NCBI GenBank assembly: GCA_026120185.1
Contig: JANUWF010001218.1
Coordinates: forward strand, 3,906,001 to 3,970,000
Direction: 5' to 3'
DNA length: 64,000 bases
Origin: Voacanga thouarsii
Taxonomy: Eukaryota > Streptophyta > Magnoliopsida > Gentianales > Apocynaceae
The notes under the pieces were generated by a model that saw only the letters and a list, made by a program, of their open reading frames with translations, was not told the origin of the DNA and did no database searches. Of this stretch, positions 25,604 to 37,479 are shown piece after piece (position 1 is the stretch's first letter; every line of letters begins with the position of its first letter). Both the position numbers and the translations under genes were made by a program.

Positions 25604-26524
25604 GGGTAAAATATGTCAGCCACCCTTGAACTTTTACAAATTTTGATTTTCACCCTCGAACTTTAAAATGCGTGATTTTAGCTCTCGAACTTTTAAAACC
25701 CCTAAAAAATAGCCCTTTCAACAATAAAAATTCAAGAACAATACAAAATTACCATATTTTAGCTCTCATTCCCCCGTTTTTAATTTCTAAAATATTATTT
25801 TTCAACTTTTATCCCGCTCTCTTCTCTTCGAATTTCTTCATTAATCCACAACAAGTTTTAAAATCTAACATCAAACCTTTTATGCGACTCAATAATCTTG
25901 AGGTTACTCTTTCGCACTTTTTTGAATTTAACCATATAATAAAAATAATATATTTTACCATTTAATAAATAAAATTAAGACATAAAGATAAAGAAGAAAA
26001 AAATCGATTCAATTCTTGACAAATAGTAATTTTCTTGGCATCTCTACAGGAAGGAAGAATAAATTTAAAAGTATAAGTGAATTATAAAAAAAAAAAATCT
26101 AAAAAGAGAAGTGAGAGACATGCAAGTTGCAATAATATTTTCCTATCATATATAGAAGTTATTTTATAAGAATTGGAATGATGACACCACATTGTGAGAG
26201 TTGAGTAAATGAAAATACCTATAAAATAAATCATGTGGAAGTCATGTGATGAACCTTCGTGAGCACTTAATAGTATTAATTGATAGAAGAGCTAATTCAA
26301 AAAGAAGAAAGCGAGAATAAAGTTGAAGAGTAATATTTTAGAAATAAAAAATTAGAGAATAAGAGCTAAAATCTAATGATTTTGTATTGTATTTGAGTTT
26401 TTATTGTTGAAATGGTTACTTTTTATGTGTTTTAAAAGTTCGAAAACTAAAATCAAGCATTTTAAAGTTCGAGAGTGAAAATTAAAATTTGTAAAAGTTC
26501 AAAAGTGGCTGACATATTTTGTTC
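25604..26524. mobile_element. Mutator-like MITE with perfect 9-bp target duplication
   Basis: The 921-bp element starts GGGTAAAATATGTCAGCCAC and ends with the inverse GTGGCTGACATATTTTGTTC. The arms match for about 150 bp. It is flanked by identical 9-bp TAAATTTTA (25595-25603 and 26525-26533), the duplication size of Mutator-like elements. The inside is non-coding; the 97-codon frame at 25672-25965 is part of the repeat. A second copy lies at about 63168-64000. Confidence 0.85.
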
Positions 26525-26690
26525 TAAATTTTAATTATATCGGATATAATTTGTCATTTTATCAAAGTATTTAAATAATGTTACATTGTGACGTTTGTTT
26601 AATTTCAAATATGTGACTATCAAACTAATGATATATTTATTCATTTAATTATCGTGTCAAAAACTAAAAAAAGAAAAAGAAAAAGAAAAA

Positions 26691-28833
26691 TGTCAATAAA
26701 ATGATTATACTAAGTATTTTATTGGATCAATTAAGAGTAAAATTAGAACATCAACTAAAGGATTTGAAAACAAACATAGAGCATGCACGGTGGAATAAAA
26801 ATGGACAAAAAAAAAAAAAAAACATAACAGAGCATGGCAACAACATGGAGGGATTAAAACCATACCTCTTGGTGCCTTAAACCTTGAAGATTGTAGGAGA
26901 GTTGATTGAAGCACAAAACCAGCTTTCTTCTTCCTGTGGGTTGAAGCTCTGATTGCCAACTTTTTCACCTCCGGTGAATGAATGCCAGGCTTTTCAATTC
27001 TCAAAATATTCCTCAGCCTAATCGTAGTTGGTGAGCACTGAACTTGGATTGAGAAGATAAGAGGATCATATTCATATATTTCCTCCGTTGGTTTCCTTGG
27101 CTTAGCTTCTTATATAAACAAGAACAAAACCAAAACCCAATAAACCAAGAGCCACACACCCTGTCTCATTCTCGGTTGGCTTTTGATTTTCTCTTGATAT
27201 GAACCAAAACCAGAAGATAGAAAAACAAGAGACACACACGAGAGGGAGAGAATTTAATTTTTTTAATTTTCTTTTCCACAAAGAAAGTCAAAGAGTCATG
27301 AAATCAAAAATAATTATTTTGATAAAAATGATATTATTGAGATTTATATTTCAAACACCCGAATATTATTAACAAAATAAAATTTGACTTCTCTCTAAAC
27401 TCTTCTGAATTGTGTCCGAAAAAATCCTATGGTCCAGGCTATTGAGCCAATAAAATATTTATTATTTTTCTTGGACCCGAAAAGTCAAAATAATAAATAT
27501 TAATTATTTTTATTGGGATTAAATAAATAACCCAATAGATAATTAATGTGCCCAAATGAACAAAAAAATAATTAAACTTTAATTATTTGTTTCTTGGGAT
27601 TAATAAAATAAATAATTCAATAAATAATTAAGTATTAAATATTTTCCTCTAATTTAAGTCCCGGTTAATTTTTTAATTATTCAAACTGGACCTCGGCCTT
27701 AAATAATTAATTAACCAATTAAATCAGATAATAAATTTCTCTCAATTTATTTTATTCCAGTCTAATAAATTAGACTTCCTGAATAAAATACAACCATCTC
27801 AATTGAGATCAATTTCTCAACCCAAAAATAATTAGGACTTACAGGCTATTTCGAGGACCAAAAAGACACATCGCATTGGCTACTAAAATGGCCAAAATAC
27901 CCCTACTATATAAATAGATGTATTTTACATTTTAAATATTTTCTAATATCACCATAAGGATATATTGACCCCAAGGACAATGCTGCATTAGCAAAGTCTT
28001 CGACCTACAGGTGAAATGACTAAAATACCCCTCTACACATCGCCATACATTTAGAGAGGAAGAAATGTACTAACACCCCTTTAAAAGACATCTACAATCC
28101 TTAGGCTTCTAGTTCAATAATCCACGACTACCTGGAGTGTTTCCGCTTTCCAAGAGAGCTACTCTAAAACAAATATCCAAATCATGTTTCTCAGGGCCCT
28201 GGATATTTAAATCATTCAGACAACCACAAAGGGCGATATAGTGTAGAAACTATCTTATACAAGTCTGTCTTAACTAACTAGTCACACATACCCAACATGC
28301 AAGTATATTGGCCTTACGATAGAACCTCAACTATAGCATATCAAAGTATATGCTTCCAGCTTCATCAGACCATCAACTCATACTCAAGTCATAGAGTACT
28401 AGTCCACGCTATAACGGTAGTAGTCTAGATTTCTACCGTATAGTATTATATTAGAAACCACTACTGTAGGTCCTATTCTACATATTTGAAATACGCTTAT
28501 GTCATGAAGTGAGTGGACTACTCACTGGCTAAAGGTAAGACATTCCCCATTTAGAATTCATAACATAATAACCTAAACATGATGAGATTTCCATTCTCAT
28601 CAATCGGTTAAAAATAAATGTTTATGTGTTAAGTAACCCGTGATCCATACCTTACTGTGAAAGACCTCCATTCACGTGGATCACTTATTTAAACATAATG
28701 GATCTTTTTCAAACGAAATTATGTACAAATAAAAAGTAAATTCACAAATGATTTCTAAAAAAATAAATTATTTTATTAAAATATTCGATATTTACATTAG
28801 AAACCCAGTATAGAAGGTATACATCCCAACACA
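26691..28833 (-). mobile_element. large LTR or LTR-retrotransposon fragment
   Basis: Read on the minus strand it begins TGTTGGGATGTATACCTTCT at 28833, a typical plant LTR start. It then runs through a long U3-like part, a TATA box (TTTATATAAGAAGC, about 27107-27118) and a leader with a splice-like donor (near 26867), to an end near 26691-26705. The flanks give no matching 5-bp duplication and no internal coding region is attached, so it is either a solo LTR with a decayed end or a truncated element. The start is well supported; the other limit is approximate. Confidence 0.55.
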
Positions 28834-29387
28834 ATGATGGAGATTAATTAAATTTTGGAAGTATTCATTGATTAATTGATTAATTTTTATTTTTCATTAA
28901 ATAATAAAAATTTCTTAAGATTTTATTCTAAAATTTCTCTTAAATTTTAGATAAATTTACATTGGATTCTTTTATTAATTTTCTTTTCTTTTGATTTTTA
29001 TTAAATAATAAAATTTACTAAAGAATTTATCCCCAATGCCACTCAAAGTTGGGAGTAATTCCTTTATAATTTTTTTTTAAATTTTTTTATTAACTAACCG
29101 TCTTTAACTTGAAATGGATTCATCTATAAGAATTTTACAAGCCAAATCCATCCCACACTTGGAATGGAGTTGGAACGGATTTTTTAATTAATTTTTATTA
29201 AAATAATATATATTTTTAAGAACCTATTCCAAATATGCTTCAAATTTTAATTAAATTTTGGATAAATTTGTAATGAATGCTTTTATTACTTTTAAAAATA
29301 AATTTTTAAAAATTCATCTTAAATCCATTCAAATCCTTTTAAATTTGGAGGCAAATTTTTTAATTATTTTATTGTTTTAAAAAAATT
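28834..29387. other. AT-rich intergenic DNA
   Basis: No gene seen. Repeated phrases such as AAATTTTGGA...TTTATTA suggest old internal repeats. Confidence 0.4.
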
Positions 29388-29641
29388 AATCAATTCAGCC
29401 ATTTAACTTTTATTTTTGATGATTTTTGTCTATTTTTTTTTTCAACTTGTTAAGTTCCTTAACTATTATTTTGATCCTTTATTTAGGATTCCTTTAGTCA
29501 GCTCTAACTAACTGAAATCTAATAAAAGGACCAAAACTGTACAAAAATAATAGTTAGGGAATCCAAAAAAGTTAAAAAAATTAAAATAGACCTAAATCTC
29601 TAAAATATAAAAGTTAATGAATTGAATCGATTAATTTTCTT
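29388..29641. mobile_element. foldback MITE, second copy of the 25249 family
   Basis: Ends AATTAATCAATTCAGCC and GAATTGAATCGATTAATT are inverted. Inner blocks AACTATTATTTTGATCC and AAAAATAATAGTTAGGGAAT pair, as in the copy at 25249-25503. About 254 bp, non-coding. Confidence 0.7.
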
Positions 29642-31060
29642 ACTACTTTTTAATAGTTAAATTAATAAGTATAACAGATATAATAATAACTCAAACACAA
29701 CAAAAAATTTATCATCTATTTCATTTTCTCTCTAATCAAATAAAATACAAATAATTATAATTTACTTCTAAAAGTGTCACTTCTTTTTCTCCTTCTCCTT
29801 TTCTTCTTTCTATGTGAATCAAATAAAATGTATGATTGACTATGATACAATCATACATTTGTAAATTAAATACCGTTAAGAGAAAAATTTCAAATCTCAT
29901 TCTATCTAATTTTTGTGGTGTAATAATTTTACTTTTTTTTTTTTCAAATTGAACATTTCTCGATAACAAAAATTTGTAGAACAGACATATTACAAAAGCA
30001 TTGTTGTTTCATAGTTAACACGAATACTTAGAAAGTTACACATAAAATTAATATTTTTTATTATATATATAATATAAATACATATAATTAGTATGTAAAT
30101 ATATATATATTATTATAATTTAAAATACAGTAAATAATTATAATTTAAAATTATAAGTATAAGAAAGAATGAATGAATGGTATAAGATAATATTACATGA
30201 AAATTTTTAATACTATTTATATATAGAAAAATAATATTTAAATTACTATTTTGTTGAACAAATTTATTAATATAATTTTGTTTAAATTTATCATCTTAAT
30301 ACTCCCTACATAAAAAAATAAGTGACATAATTTTTTTTTGATTTGTTTAAAAATAATTGTCTACTTTCTAAATATATGTCATATTAATTTTTTTTTTCTA
30401 ATTTTACCTTACACTAAATTTCTATTAATTAATTAACATTGTAACTTCCATAATAAATTTATTTTAATAAAAAATGAAAACATATTCTCGTATAAAAAAG
30501 TCAAAATCTACTTAATTATTCTCTCGATTTTTTCATTTTCTCTCTATATAAAGACTATAAGCATATTTCTAAAATTAGTGAGATGGGATTTTATTAAAAT
30601 TAAAAGAAAAGTAAAACAGACATTTTAATTCTTTTTACTATAAAATTTTACGATTCATTATATATGCGTAATTTTGACAATTAAACTACTTATTTTTGGA
30701 CAAAAGAAGTGTATTCTAATAGTAATAATTCTCTTTCTTTTTATAGTATAATTATGCTAAATAATTAATATTTTTAATAAATAAAATTTCAAAAGATAAT
30801 ATCCATGTTAAAAAAAGGTTCTTTTAATTAAAAAAAATAATATTCAAATTTCCCATTGGGTCCTAGATTCTCTACTAGGTTCCTGTGTCCTAGCTGGGTA
30901 GGGGTAGGATCAGAGATTATTTTATCTATGATGGCAAAGACAAGAATTCCTACTTTTTTTTGTCAAGAACGGTAGGTATACGGAGACGGGCCAGAGCTTC
31001 TACTCTGGATCCGGAGCCGCGTAAATTGTGGTACTACAACTTATGCGGTCATTTGAACTT
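29642..31060. other. AT-rich intergenic DNA with possible Stowaway remains
   Basis: No gene seen. ACTCCCTACATAAAAAAATAAG near 30300 and GGACAAAAGAAGTGTA near 30698 resemble the ends of a decayed Stowaway MITE. A GC-richer patch at 30850-31060 has no recognisable content. Confidence 0.4.
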
Positions 31061-31134
31061 ACATGAACATTTAATACAATCACATGAACATTCCACACAA
31101 TCACATGAATATTTCACACGATCACATGAATATT
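31061..31134 (+). repeat. 21-bp tandem repeat, about 3.5 units
   Basis: Units start at 31061, 31082, 31103 and 31124 (partial). They share ACATGAAYATT followed by a variable stretch ending in AATC or GATC. Units differ by a few bases, so the array is not recent. Confidence 0.75.
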
Positions 31135-31766
31135 AAAATGACGTCATTCTACTAAAAAAAATTTTTGCACGCGATCACCTTCTCGCACGTTAAATTTTTA
31201 TTTTTTTTTATCTGGGCCGTTACAGGGCCACGCAAGTTGCGTTTTCTACTCCTTGACCCAACCTATCACGTTGCCATTCAACTCGTCGCATAGAACTTGT
31301 TTGATACACTTACGTTTTCTATGTAGTTTATGAACCACTGTATTGAAACGAAATTGAAATTTATTTAGAATGTACCTTCGTAAAAGAGAAAAAAAAGGGT
31401 ACATCATCGAAAAATTATTCCAATGATAATTTTTTATATTTACAGTAAAAGACATTATAAATATTTTATTCAACATTACCAAACTCCATCTGAATCAATT
31501 GAAAATGCAAAAATATAAGCTGCCTGGTTTTAAGTGGATCTTTCAGAATTGCCCCAAGAAACCTACCCAACCCGGTCCCTCGTTTATTTTGCAGCCATTG
31601 AAGAGGGACCTTGCTTTGCATGAGAATAGAGAGCCACTCATTTATTTTGTACTAACTCATGACTAAGCCATTCAACGCATCCTCATCCTCAAACCTCATC
31701 GTCTTGGATTCATAGACTCCAAACCTACACTGCAGTGTTTAAGACACCCCAAGAATAGTATTTATA

Positions 31767-32351
31767 ATGCTTCTTTTCAACAACATCTCCATTCCTCTAC
31801 GCACACCCATAGCTCTCAAAACCACTCAAACCAGAAATCTTGTCGTCCTAGCCCAGCACCAGCAGCAGCAACGGCGACCCGCCATTACAAACTTCACCAT
31901 CTCCGACGAGGACTTAACTTCGCGCGGCTTCAACCTCCGACGTACGATCGGCGACCTCAACCTAGACCACCTGAACTCAGTCTTCGTCGCCGTCGGATTT
32001 CCGAGGCGGGATACGGATAAGATACGAGTGGCGTTAGAGAACACGGACGCTCTGTTGTGGATAGAGTACGAGAAGACGAAGAGGCCTGTGGCGTTTGCTA
32101 GAGCGACGGGGGATGGCGTGTTTAATGCAATAATTTGGGATGTGGTCGTGGACCCCAGCTTTCAAGGGATTGGTTTGGGAAAGGCTGTAATGGAGAGATT
32201 GGTGACGGGGCTGTTAGATAAGGGGATTACAAATATTGCACTCTATTCGGAGCCCCGAGTATTGGGGTTTTACAGGCCAATGGGTTTTGTTGCGGATCCG
32301 GATGGGATCCGTGGGATGGTATACACTAGGAAGCAAAAACAGAAAAGGTAG
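31767..32351 (+). CDS. GNAT1: plastid GNAT-family N-acetyltransferase
   Basis: A 194-aa intronless protein of the plant plastid GNAT group that includes NSI/SNAT, enzymes that acetylate protein N-termini, lysines and some amines using acetyl-CoA. Residues 1-40 look like a chloroplast transit peptide (hydroxylated and basic, few acidic residues). The acetyl-CoA pyrophosphate loop is Q133-G-I-G-L-G138 in VVVDPSFQGIGLGKAVM, followed by the helix VMERLVTGLLDKG and the C-terminal NIALYSEPRVLGFYRPMGF. The 5' part of the gene is GC-rich compared with its surroundings. Assignment to GNAT1 rather than GNAT2 or GNAT3 rests mainly on its position between SOFL and Cpn60 beta-4 genes, as I recall for Arabidopsis, and is tentative. 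Confidence 0.85.
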   Translation: MLLFNNISIPLRTPIALKTTQTRNLVVLAQHQQQQRRPAITNFTISDEDLTSRGFNLRRTIGDLNLDHLNSVFVAVGFPRRDTDKIRVALENTDALLWIEYEKTKRPVAFARATGDGVFNAIIWDVVVDPSFQGIGLGKAVMERLVTGLLDKGITNIALYSEPRVLGFYRPMGFVADPDGIRGMVYTRKQKQKR

Positions 32352-33051
32352 ATGCTTCTCAACAAGTGCAATATTTTAAGTGCATGTTCAAATTTTTGCA
32401 TCTTGAACGAACCCTTTGCTCAATTCTTGGTAAAGCTGAATAAATACATGTAATTATGTTTGCATTCTTGTCTAATCTGCGGAAAGTTGTGAAATGAAAG
32501 CCCATATTTCTGGAAGAAAAATCTTATTAATCTAAAAGTATTTTTATCTAATAAATAAGATTATCTAGGAAAAAATACTTCATTAATCTAAGAGAAAAGT
32601 ATTTATTAATTAGATACAAGTATTTTTTTTCTACTAGATAAAAGAAGATAAAAATACTTTTATCTAGTAGAAGAAAAAAAAAATACTTTTATCTAATAAA
32701 TAAGATTAATTTGATCATTGCAGAGTGCTGGTCATAATGCCAAGGAGTTCAAGACCAAATGCATGTCTAACATGGGCAACCAAATAGACATCTGAACCAC
32801 TGCCTTCTTCATCACCAATGGAGGGCCGAATATAAGGTGTCGACGCTTCTTAAAAGAATCGATGCAAGAACTACATGGAACAAAAAGATACATATAGGAA
32901 AAGGTGCCCATGTGTCACTTTGTCTATAGGAAAAAATGCATGAGCAGGGCCCCGTGAGCAGCAGCCATAGCTTTGTCCATACAAAGGACTTGTCTACCTC
33001 CCAAGATTTCTTCGTAGTTCGTGATTATTTCTTTACAGAAATCCTATAATC
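32352..33051. other. intergenic with a short inverted repeat
   Basis: Between 32510 and 32715 variants of ATACTTTTATCTA occur in both orientations. The core, 32613-32692, pairs TTCTACTAGATAAAAG with CTTTTATCTAGTAGAA and could fold as a hairpin. The rest (32720-33051) is the 3' flank of the ABC transporter gene. Confidence 0.5.
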
Positions 33052-33741
33052 TCAGTCCAGACCACCTCGGTCAAGCATGTCAACCAAGGTCATCCTCCTT
33101 GGGAACCTTGGTGGCAGTCTTAAAATCATTGCATCTTCAATCTCAATTGGCAGATGAGTGGCCACAATGATGATCCCTCCCTTCTTTCTATGCTCTGCAA
33201 TAATATACTCTAGCAATTTCACACCGTCATCGTCCAATGCTACTGAAGGCTCATCAAGCAACCAAATCGGCCTATCAATTGCTAGCAGCCTGGCTAGCTG
33301 TAGCCTTTTGCGCTGACCCATAGATAGCATTCTTGCTTTCTCTTTTGCTAATCTTCCAAGTCCCATAAGTTCCAAAGCAGGTAGAGACCTTCCTTGCTTG
33401 CCTTCAAGAACTTCAAACCACTGAACATTGTCAAGAACTGTAAACTTGTCTTTGATGGCATCTTTAAGGGATAGCCAATTCAGCTGAAGCTTGTACTGAT
33501 GAAAAATGCCTGAATCTGTGATGTCATGACCATTCCAGAGTATCGCACCTGCTGATGGTTTGGAAAACCCTGCTAACATACGCAAGAAGGTGGTTTTACC
33601 CGAGCCATTAGTGCCTGTGAGCACTAGTGCCCCACCATCGTGGATGGAGACATTTACATGACGCAGGATTTGTTGAGCATTCCTCATGCAGGAGACATTG
33701 TTAAGGAGAAGGCGAGGAAGCAGAGGTTTACGCAAAGACAT
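33052..33741 (-). CDS. ABCI1: cytochrome c maturation ATPase CcmA (ABC transporter I family member 1)
   Basis: ATP-binding subunit of the CcmAB transporter of mitochondrial cytochrome c maturation (System I), which powers release of haem-loaded CcmE from the CcmC/CcmD complex. The 229-aa single-exon frame matches the Arabidopsis protein in length. It has a complete ATPase: Walker A GTNGSGKTT (43-51), signature LSMGQRKRLQLARLL (139-153), Walker B IWLLDEP (159-165), D-loop SVALD and the H-loop His196 in VATH. Its partner CcmB is mitochondrially encoded in plants. No clear mitochondrial presequence is visible, as is usual for this protein. No damage seen. Confidence 0.93.
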   Translation of the reverse strand: MSLRKPLLPRLLLNNVSCMRNAQQILRHVNVSIHDGGALVLTGTNGSGKTTFLRMLAGFSKPSAGAILWNGHDITDSGIFHQYKLQLNWLSLKDAIKDKFTVLDNVQWFEVLEGKQGRSLPALELMGLGRLAKEKARMLSMGQRKRLQLARLLAIDRPIWLLDEPSVALDDDGVKLLEYIIAEHRKKGGIIIVATHLPIEIEDAMILRLPPRFPRRMTLVDMLDRGGLD

Positions 33742-36074
33742 AAAGTTCTAGAACAAATTAACTAATTCTACAAGTAGTTCCCAAAATCCAGGATAATAAC
33801 TGAATGAAGATCTGCAGAAGATCAGTCAAATTTGTGATGAAGAGATTTCCTGTCAATTATGAAATTTAAAAACATTAGTACATTCATGCAACTAAAAATA
33901 ACATCATAACGGATTAATCAGATCATATTCACCCCAAAAAGAAAAGATTACTCAGATCATGCTTAAATGAAGAATCAGATGCATGTTGGACAACAAAACG
34001 ATTGCATGATGGTAAAACACCATTTTCTTTGGGATTGTCTCTTTCAAGTTCTATTCTGCATCCATGTTAGGTTTTAACAAAAGTATTTTATGCATAGTGA
34101 TGCTCGTTGTATTACTTTTGACAGGGAAAACAGTGAGAAAAAAAGGAAGCAAACAAAAGAAGATGAATAAAGAAGATAAAATGAAGCTTAGTAGCTGAGC
34201 CAAAACAGTTAATATTGAAAAGCACCTGGAGAAGACATAGTTCCAGTTACTTCAAGAATAATGATGACCATCGACACAGCACCTTGAGTAAAAACAACCA
34301 AAATGCTTAAAGGAATCTCCAATATCAACCAAAGTGCTCACTAGTATTAGTCTGAGAAAAAGTCATTCAAATAACCCAACTATTTAGCTCCATAACAAGG
34401 AAAAATAAATAAAGAAAAGAGCAAAGGCAAATACATACAAACAGAACCAGAAAGAAAGGGGGGGGTGAACCAATTTCCAAGTTGCAAATGTAAGCAAATA
34501 AAAAACCTACTCAGAAAGTACTTAAACTGATAAATTCTGGAAGTAATGTCCCTTACCCAACTTAGACCTAAACGTATGATAGCCACTTTACCTATTGATG
34601 GCTAATTTAAGGTAAATTCCCCCTTTGCTAATAGCTATAACTGATTTCCCATGCACTCAAGTTAGTTCTTGGCAACCTGCCAATTAATGTAGTTAATTTG
34701 TTCTACCTTATGAGTTAAATCTTGGAAGCAAGCATGCTCCAGTATTAAAAGACATCTTACAAAATATAATCGAACAATATCAGAATTCAGAAGCAACCAG
34801 TGCTGAACATGTTAGAGCCAAGTAACCTATTCTTCCAAGTGGGGATAATGAATTAATAGTAAAAATTAAATGCTTCAATTTATTAAGCTTACATTCTGCT
34901 CATATTCTAGGTCCTAGGAAAAACATTTAGCAACTTCTGACAAATACAACTTACCAAAATATGTTACCATTTTCTGGCTTTGTAAGCATCTTATCTGAAT
35001 TAGTTATTACTTTAGATTGTCGTCCTTCATCCAGTTCAAATTTGTTATTCCCAAAAGTGAAAGATGTAAGATAAAACCGTAGAACATTAACAATATTAAC
35101 TAGCTAAGCAAATTGAGCATTATAAGGCTCAGCAAAGTTTAAAAAATAACGAGGAAAATTTCTGGTTAATTATCAATTAGTATAAAGCAATTTTTAACAC
35201 TCCATTTAAACTCATAAAATCTATCACAACAAATAATATAAGATTGAGGATTCCTTTCAAACGACTATACCAAAAATACAAAAATGCAAAAATAATTTCA
35301 TAAATCTTCAAACTTCCCTGACAGATAAATCATTATGCAAGAATGAAATGCGTGTTGGAAGGATGGCAACGGGGCCGGGGCGGGCCGGGGACTAGAAATC
35401 CCAGCCCTGCCCCCGACACGGGGAGAGGCGGGGATCCCCGCCCCCGGCCCACCAGGGACAAAATAATCCCCCGTCCCGGCCCGGTGGGGAATCAGGGAGG
35501 CAGGGGCCTGGTTTCAGCCCACTGGGGATGCAGGGGCCCGGTTTCAGCCCACAAAGTTGATTAACACCAAACAAACCGAAAGTGAAGAGTTCTCAATCTG
35601 ATAGTATTTCTGTTAGAGCATAGAATTACCTAGCGTACTGATAATGCTAATAAGAGTTAAATAATTGTGGAAACCAACTCTAGCATATATGCAGAAATCC
35701 CTTGAAAACCAAAGTACTCTACCAGAAAGGTTCTGTATTCTATACCTGACTTTGAAAATTCTGACAGTTCATATTACATAGTTTTGTAGATGAACCTGAA
35801 TATATATTTTAAGAGTTATCCATGCTGCAATTTCAAAATTTGAACAACGTTTTTGAAAAAGTTTTATCCACAAAGAGTAAAATAATTACGTAAATGTCCT
35901 ATTGAAGCTGGAGTAGTCATGGAGAAGGCTGGATAATGTACTCTCTCTGAATGGAGGGATAAGTTATCATTTTTTGGCAACAGATGTACAGACCTCAATC
36001 TTTATGACAATAATGTTATTATTATTATTATTATTTGTAAATTCTCGCGGAATATGGTTGCTAAGGTGCTTTAC
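33742..36074. other. upstream of ABCI1, non-coding, with an inserted repeat
   Basis: No coding exon recognised. Possible 5' UTR exons of ABCI1 exist (for example a donor CTCCAG|GTGC near 34224 on the minus strand) but cannot be proven. The GC-rich insertion at 35359-35560 is listed separately. Confidence 0.4.
35359..35560 (+). mobile_element. partial GC-rich hAT-type MITE
   Basis: Starts AAGGATGGCAACGGGGC and continues with GGGGCGGGCCGGGGACTAG and repeated CCCGGTTTCAGCCCAC blocks. The same start and GGGACTAGAAATCCC motif are found, inverted, at the right end of the complete element at 56137-56895. The right terminus is missing here. The extreme GC content stands out sharply from the surroundings. 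Confidence 0.65.
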
Positions 36075-37327
36075 CTCATTTACATCTAAATCTTGCCTAT
36101 AGATAATCTTCAATTGTGGTGCTCCTGTAAACAAAAGGCAAGAAAGTATAAAAGGAAAACCAGATGCATAAGATATCATGGAAACACTTGTTCACCTTCT
36201 TCTTCTTCTTCAAAGAGAGGGATTTTTTGTATTTCAAAAAGTAAGATTTCATGAATAAAAAGCAATTTCCTTGCATTCTTCAAACTTCATGTCTGATTCT
36301 GCTCAAAATACTAGATAGAATGCTTGTTCTTCTCATTATCAATATGTTCCAAAAAAAATCATCTTTTCTTACTTAGTCATAATGCCTCATTAAAGTAAAA
36401 TAAACAGAAAAACCCATTCGGCATTTTGACTATGCTAGCAAAATGAAGAGTTCCAAAAAGACCCTGAAAGTCTTCCCTAAAACTGGCATTTTCCAATGTT
36501 TGTAAGACAAAATATCCCAATCCTAGAAAAGATATGAATCACGATTACCCAATCTCTACTGCAAATACATCCCAAAATACAAGAGATGATGATCATCAGT
36601 CATCACCTAGCAACCAAAATTTCTGATAGGGAGAAGTCAGCAATTTGTACTTCACTTCTTACATTCAAGAAACAGAAATAGGACTTTTCACCAATGAATC
36701 AAGTCAACCAACATAAGCGTATAGTCTAAACGCTTAAGCATCCAGAACAGGAAACAGAACAGGAATTCATAATACAAGAGGCAGCGTGATGATGAAACAA
36801 GTATATCTGGGAATTCATAATACAAGACCCCACAACAGGAAACAGATTATAGTACTGATATCATCCATCAGTGTTAACGCTAATGATAGTTAATTTGATC
36901 AGAAAGAACATAGAAATACCTGCAACAACCAGTTATCAAATTCACAGCAGAAGTCTCAAGACAGCCTAAACTTCAAGCAGGCAAGAAAAATATAGCAGCA
37001 AAGAAATAAGATAATCCTACAACTTCAGAACCCAAAAATTATACTGGAAAATACAAAGCAATCAAAATCCACAACCTGTATTTTTAATTATAAACAGTAA
37101 TAAACCCACGAACTAGACAATCTAACAAGCCCAAGAGCATCACCAACTAAGAAAAAAATGCACACAATAAACCTCATCCACTCAAAACGAAACCATAAAA
37201 CAACCTTAAAAATAGACATACAGAGGGAGGGAGCAACCTGAAGACCCTTAGTTTTGATGTAATCCCAAACCCCTTTAACGGCGTCAGTGCGAGAGGCCTG
37301 GCGAGTACCGAACAAGCTTAGGAACAT
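36075..37327 (-). pseudogene. SWIB-like exon(s), probably a broken gene
   Basis: The ATG at 37327 opens MFLSLFGTRQASRTDAVKGV followed by WDYIKTKGLQ. This is the first half of a SWIB/MDM2 domain as found in small plant SWIB proteins, which normally read FLG...SR..AVK..W.YIK...LQ and break at an intron exactly there. A good donor (CTTCAG|GTTGC, exon 37327-37238) follows. The expected next exon (NPxNKRxIxCDxKL...) is not clearly present. A 50-bp ag/gt-bounded segment (36124-36075) could encode APQLKIIYRQDLDVNE, faintly like it, but it is out of frame with exon 1. An in-frame stop lies 12 codons upstream of the ATG. Either the gene is broken or I missed later exons. Confidence 0.45.
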
Positions 37328-37479
37328 AATGCAAAATGAGTGCTTTTGAATGGGCTCGATTCACTTGCAGCGGCCGCGGCGGCGTGCTTCGGTTGAACAA
37401 CATACAGCAAAGAATAAAGGATGCTGGATTGGGTATGGGTTTGAGACTTGTGTAACTTGTGTTTGAACCGTTGAATATG

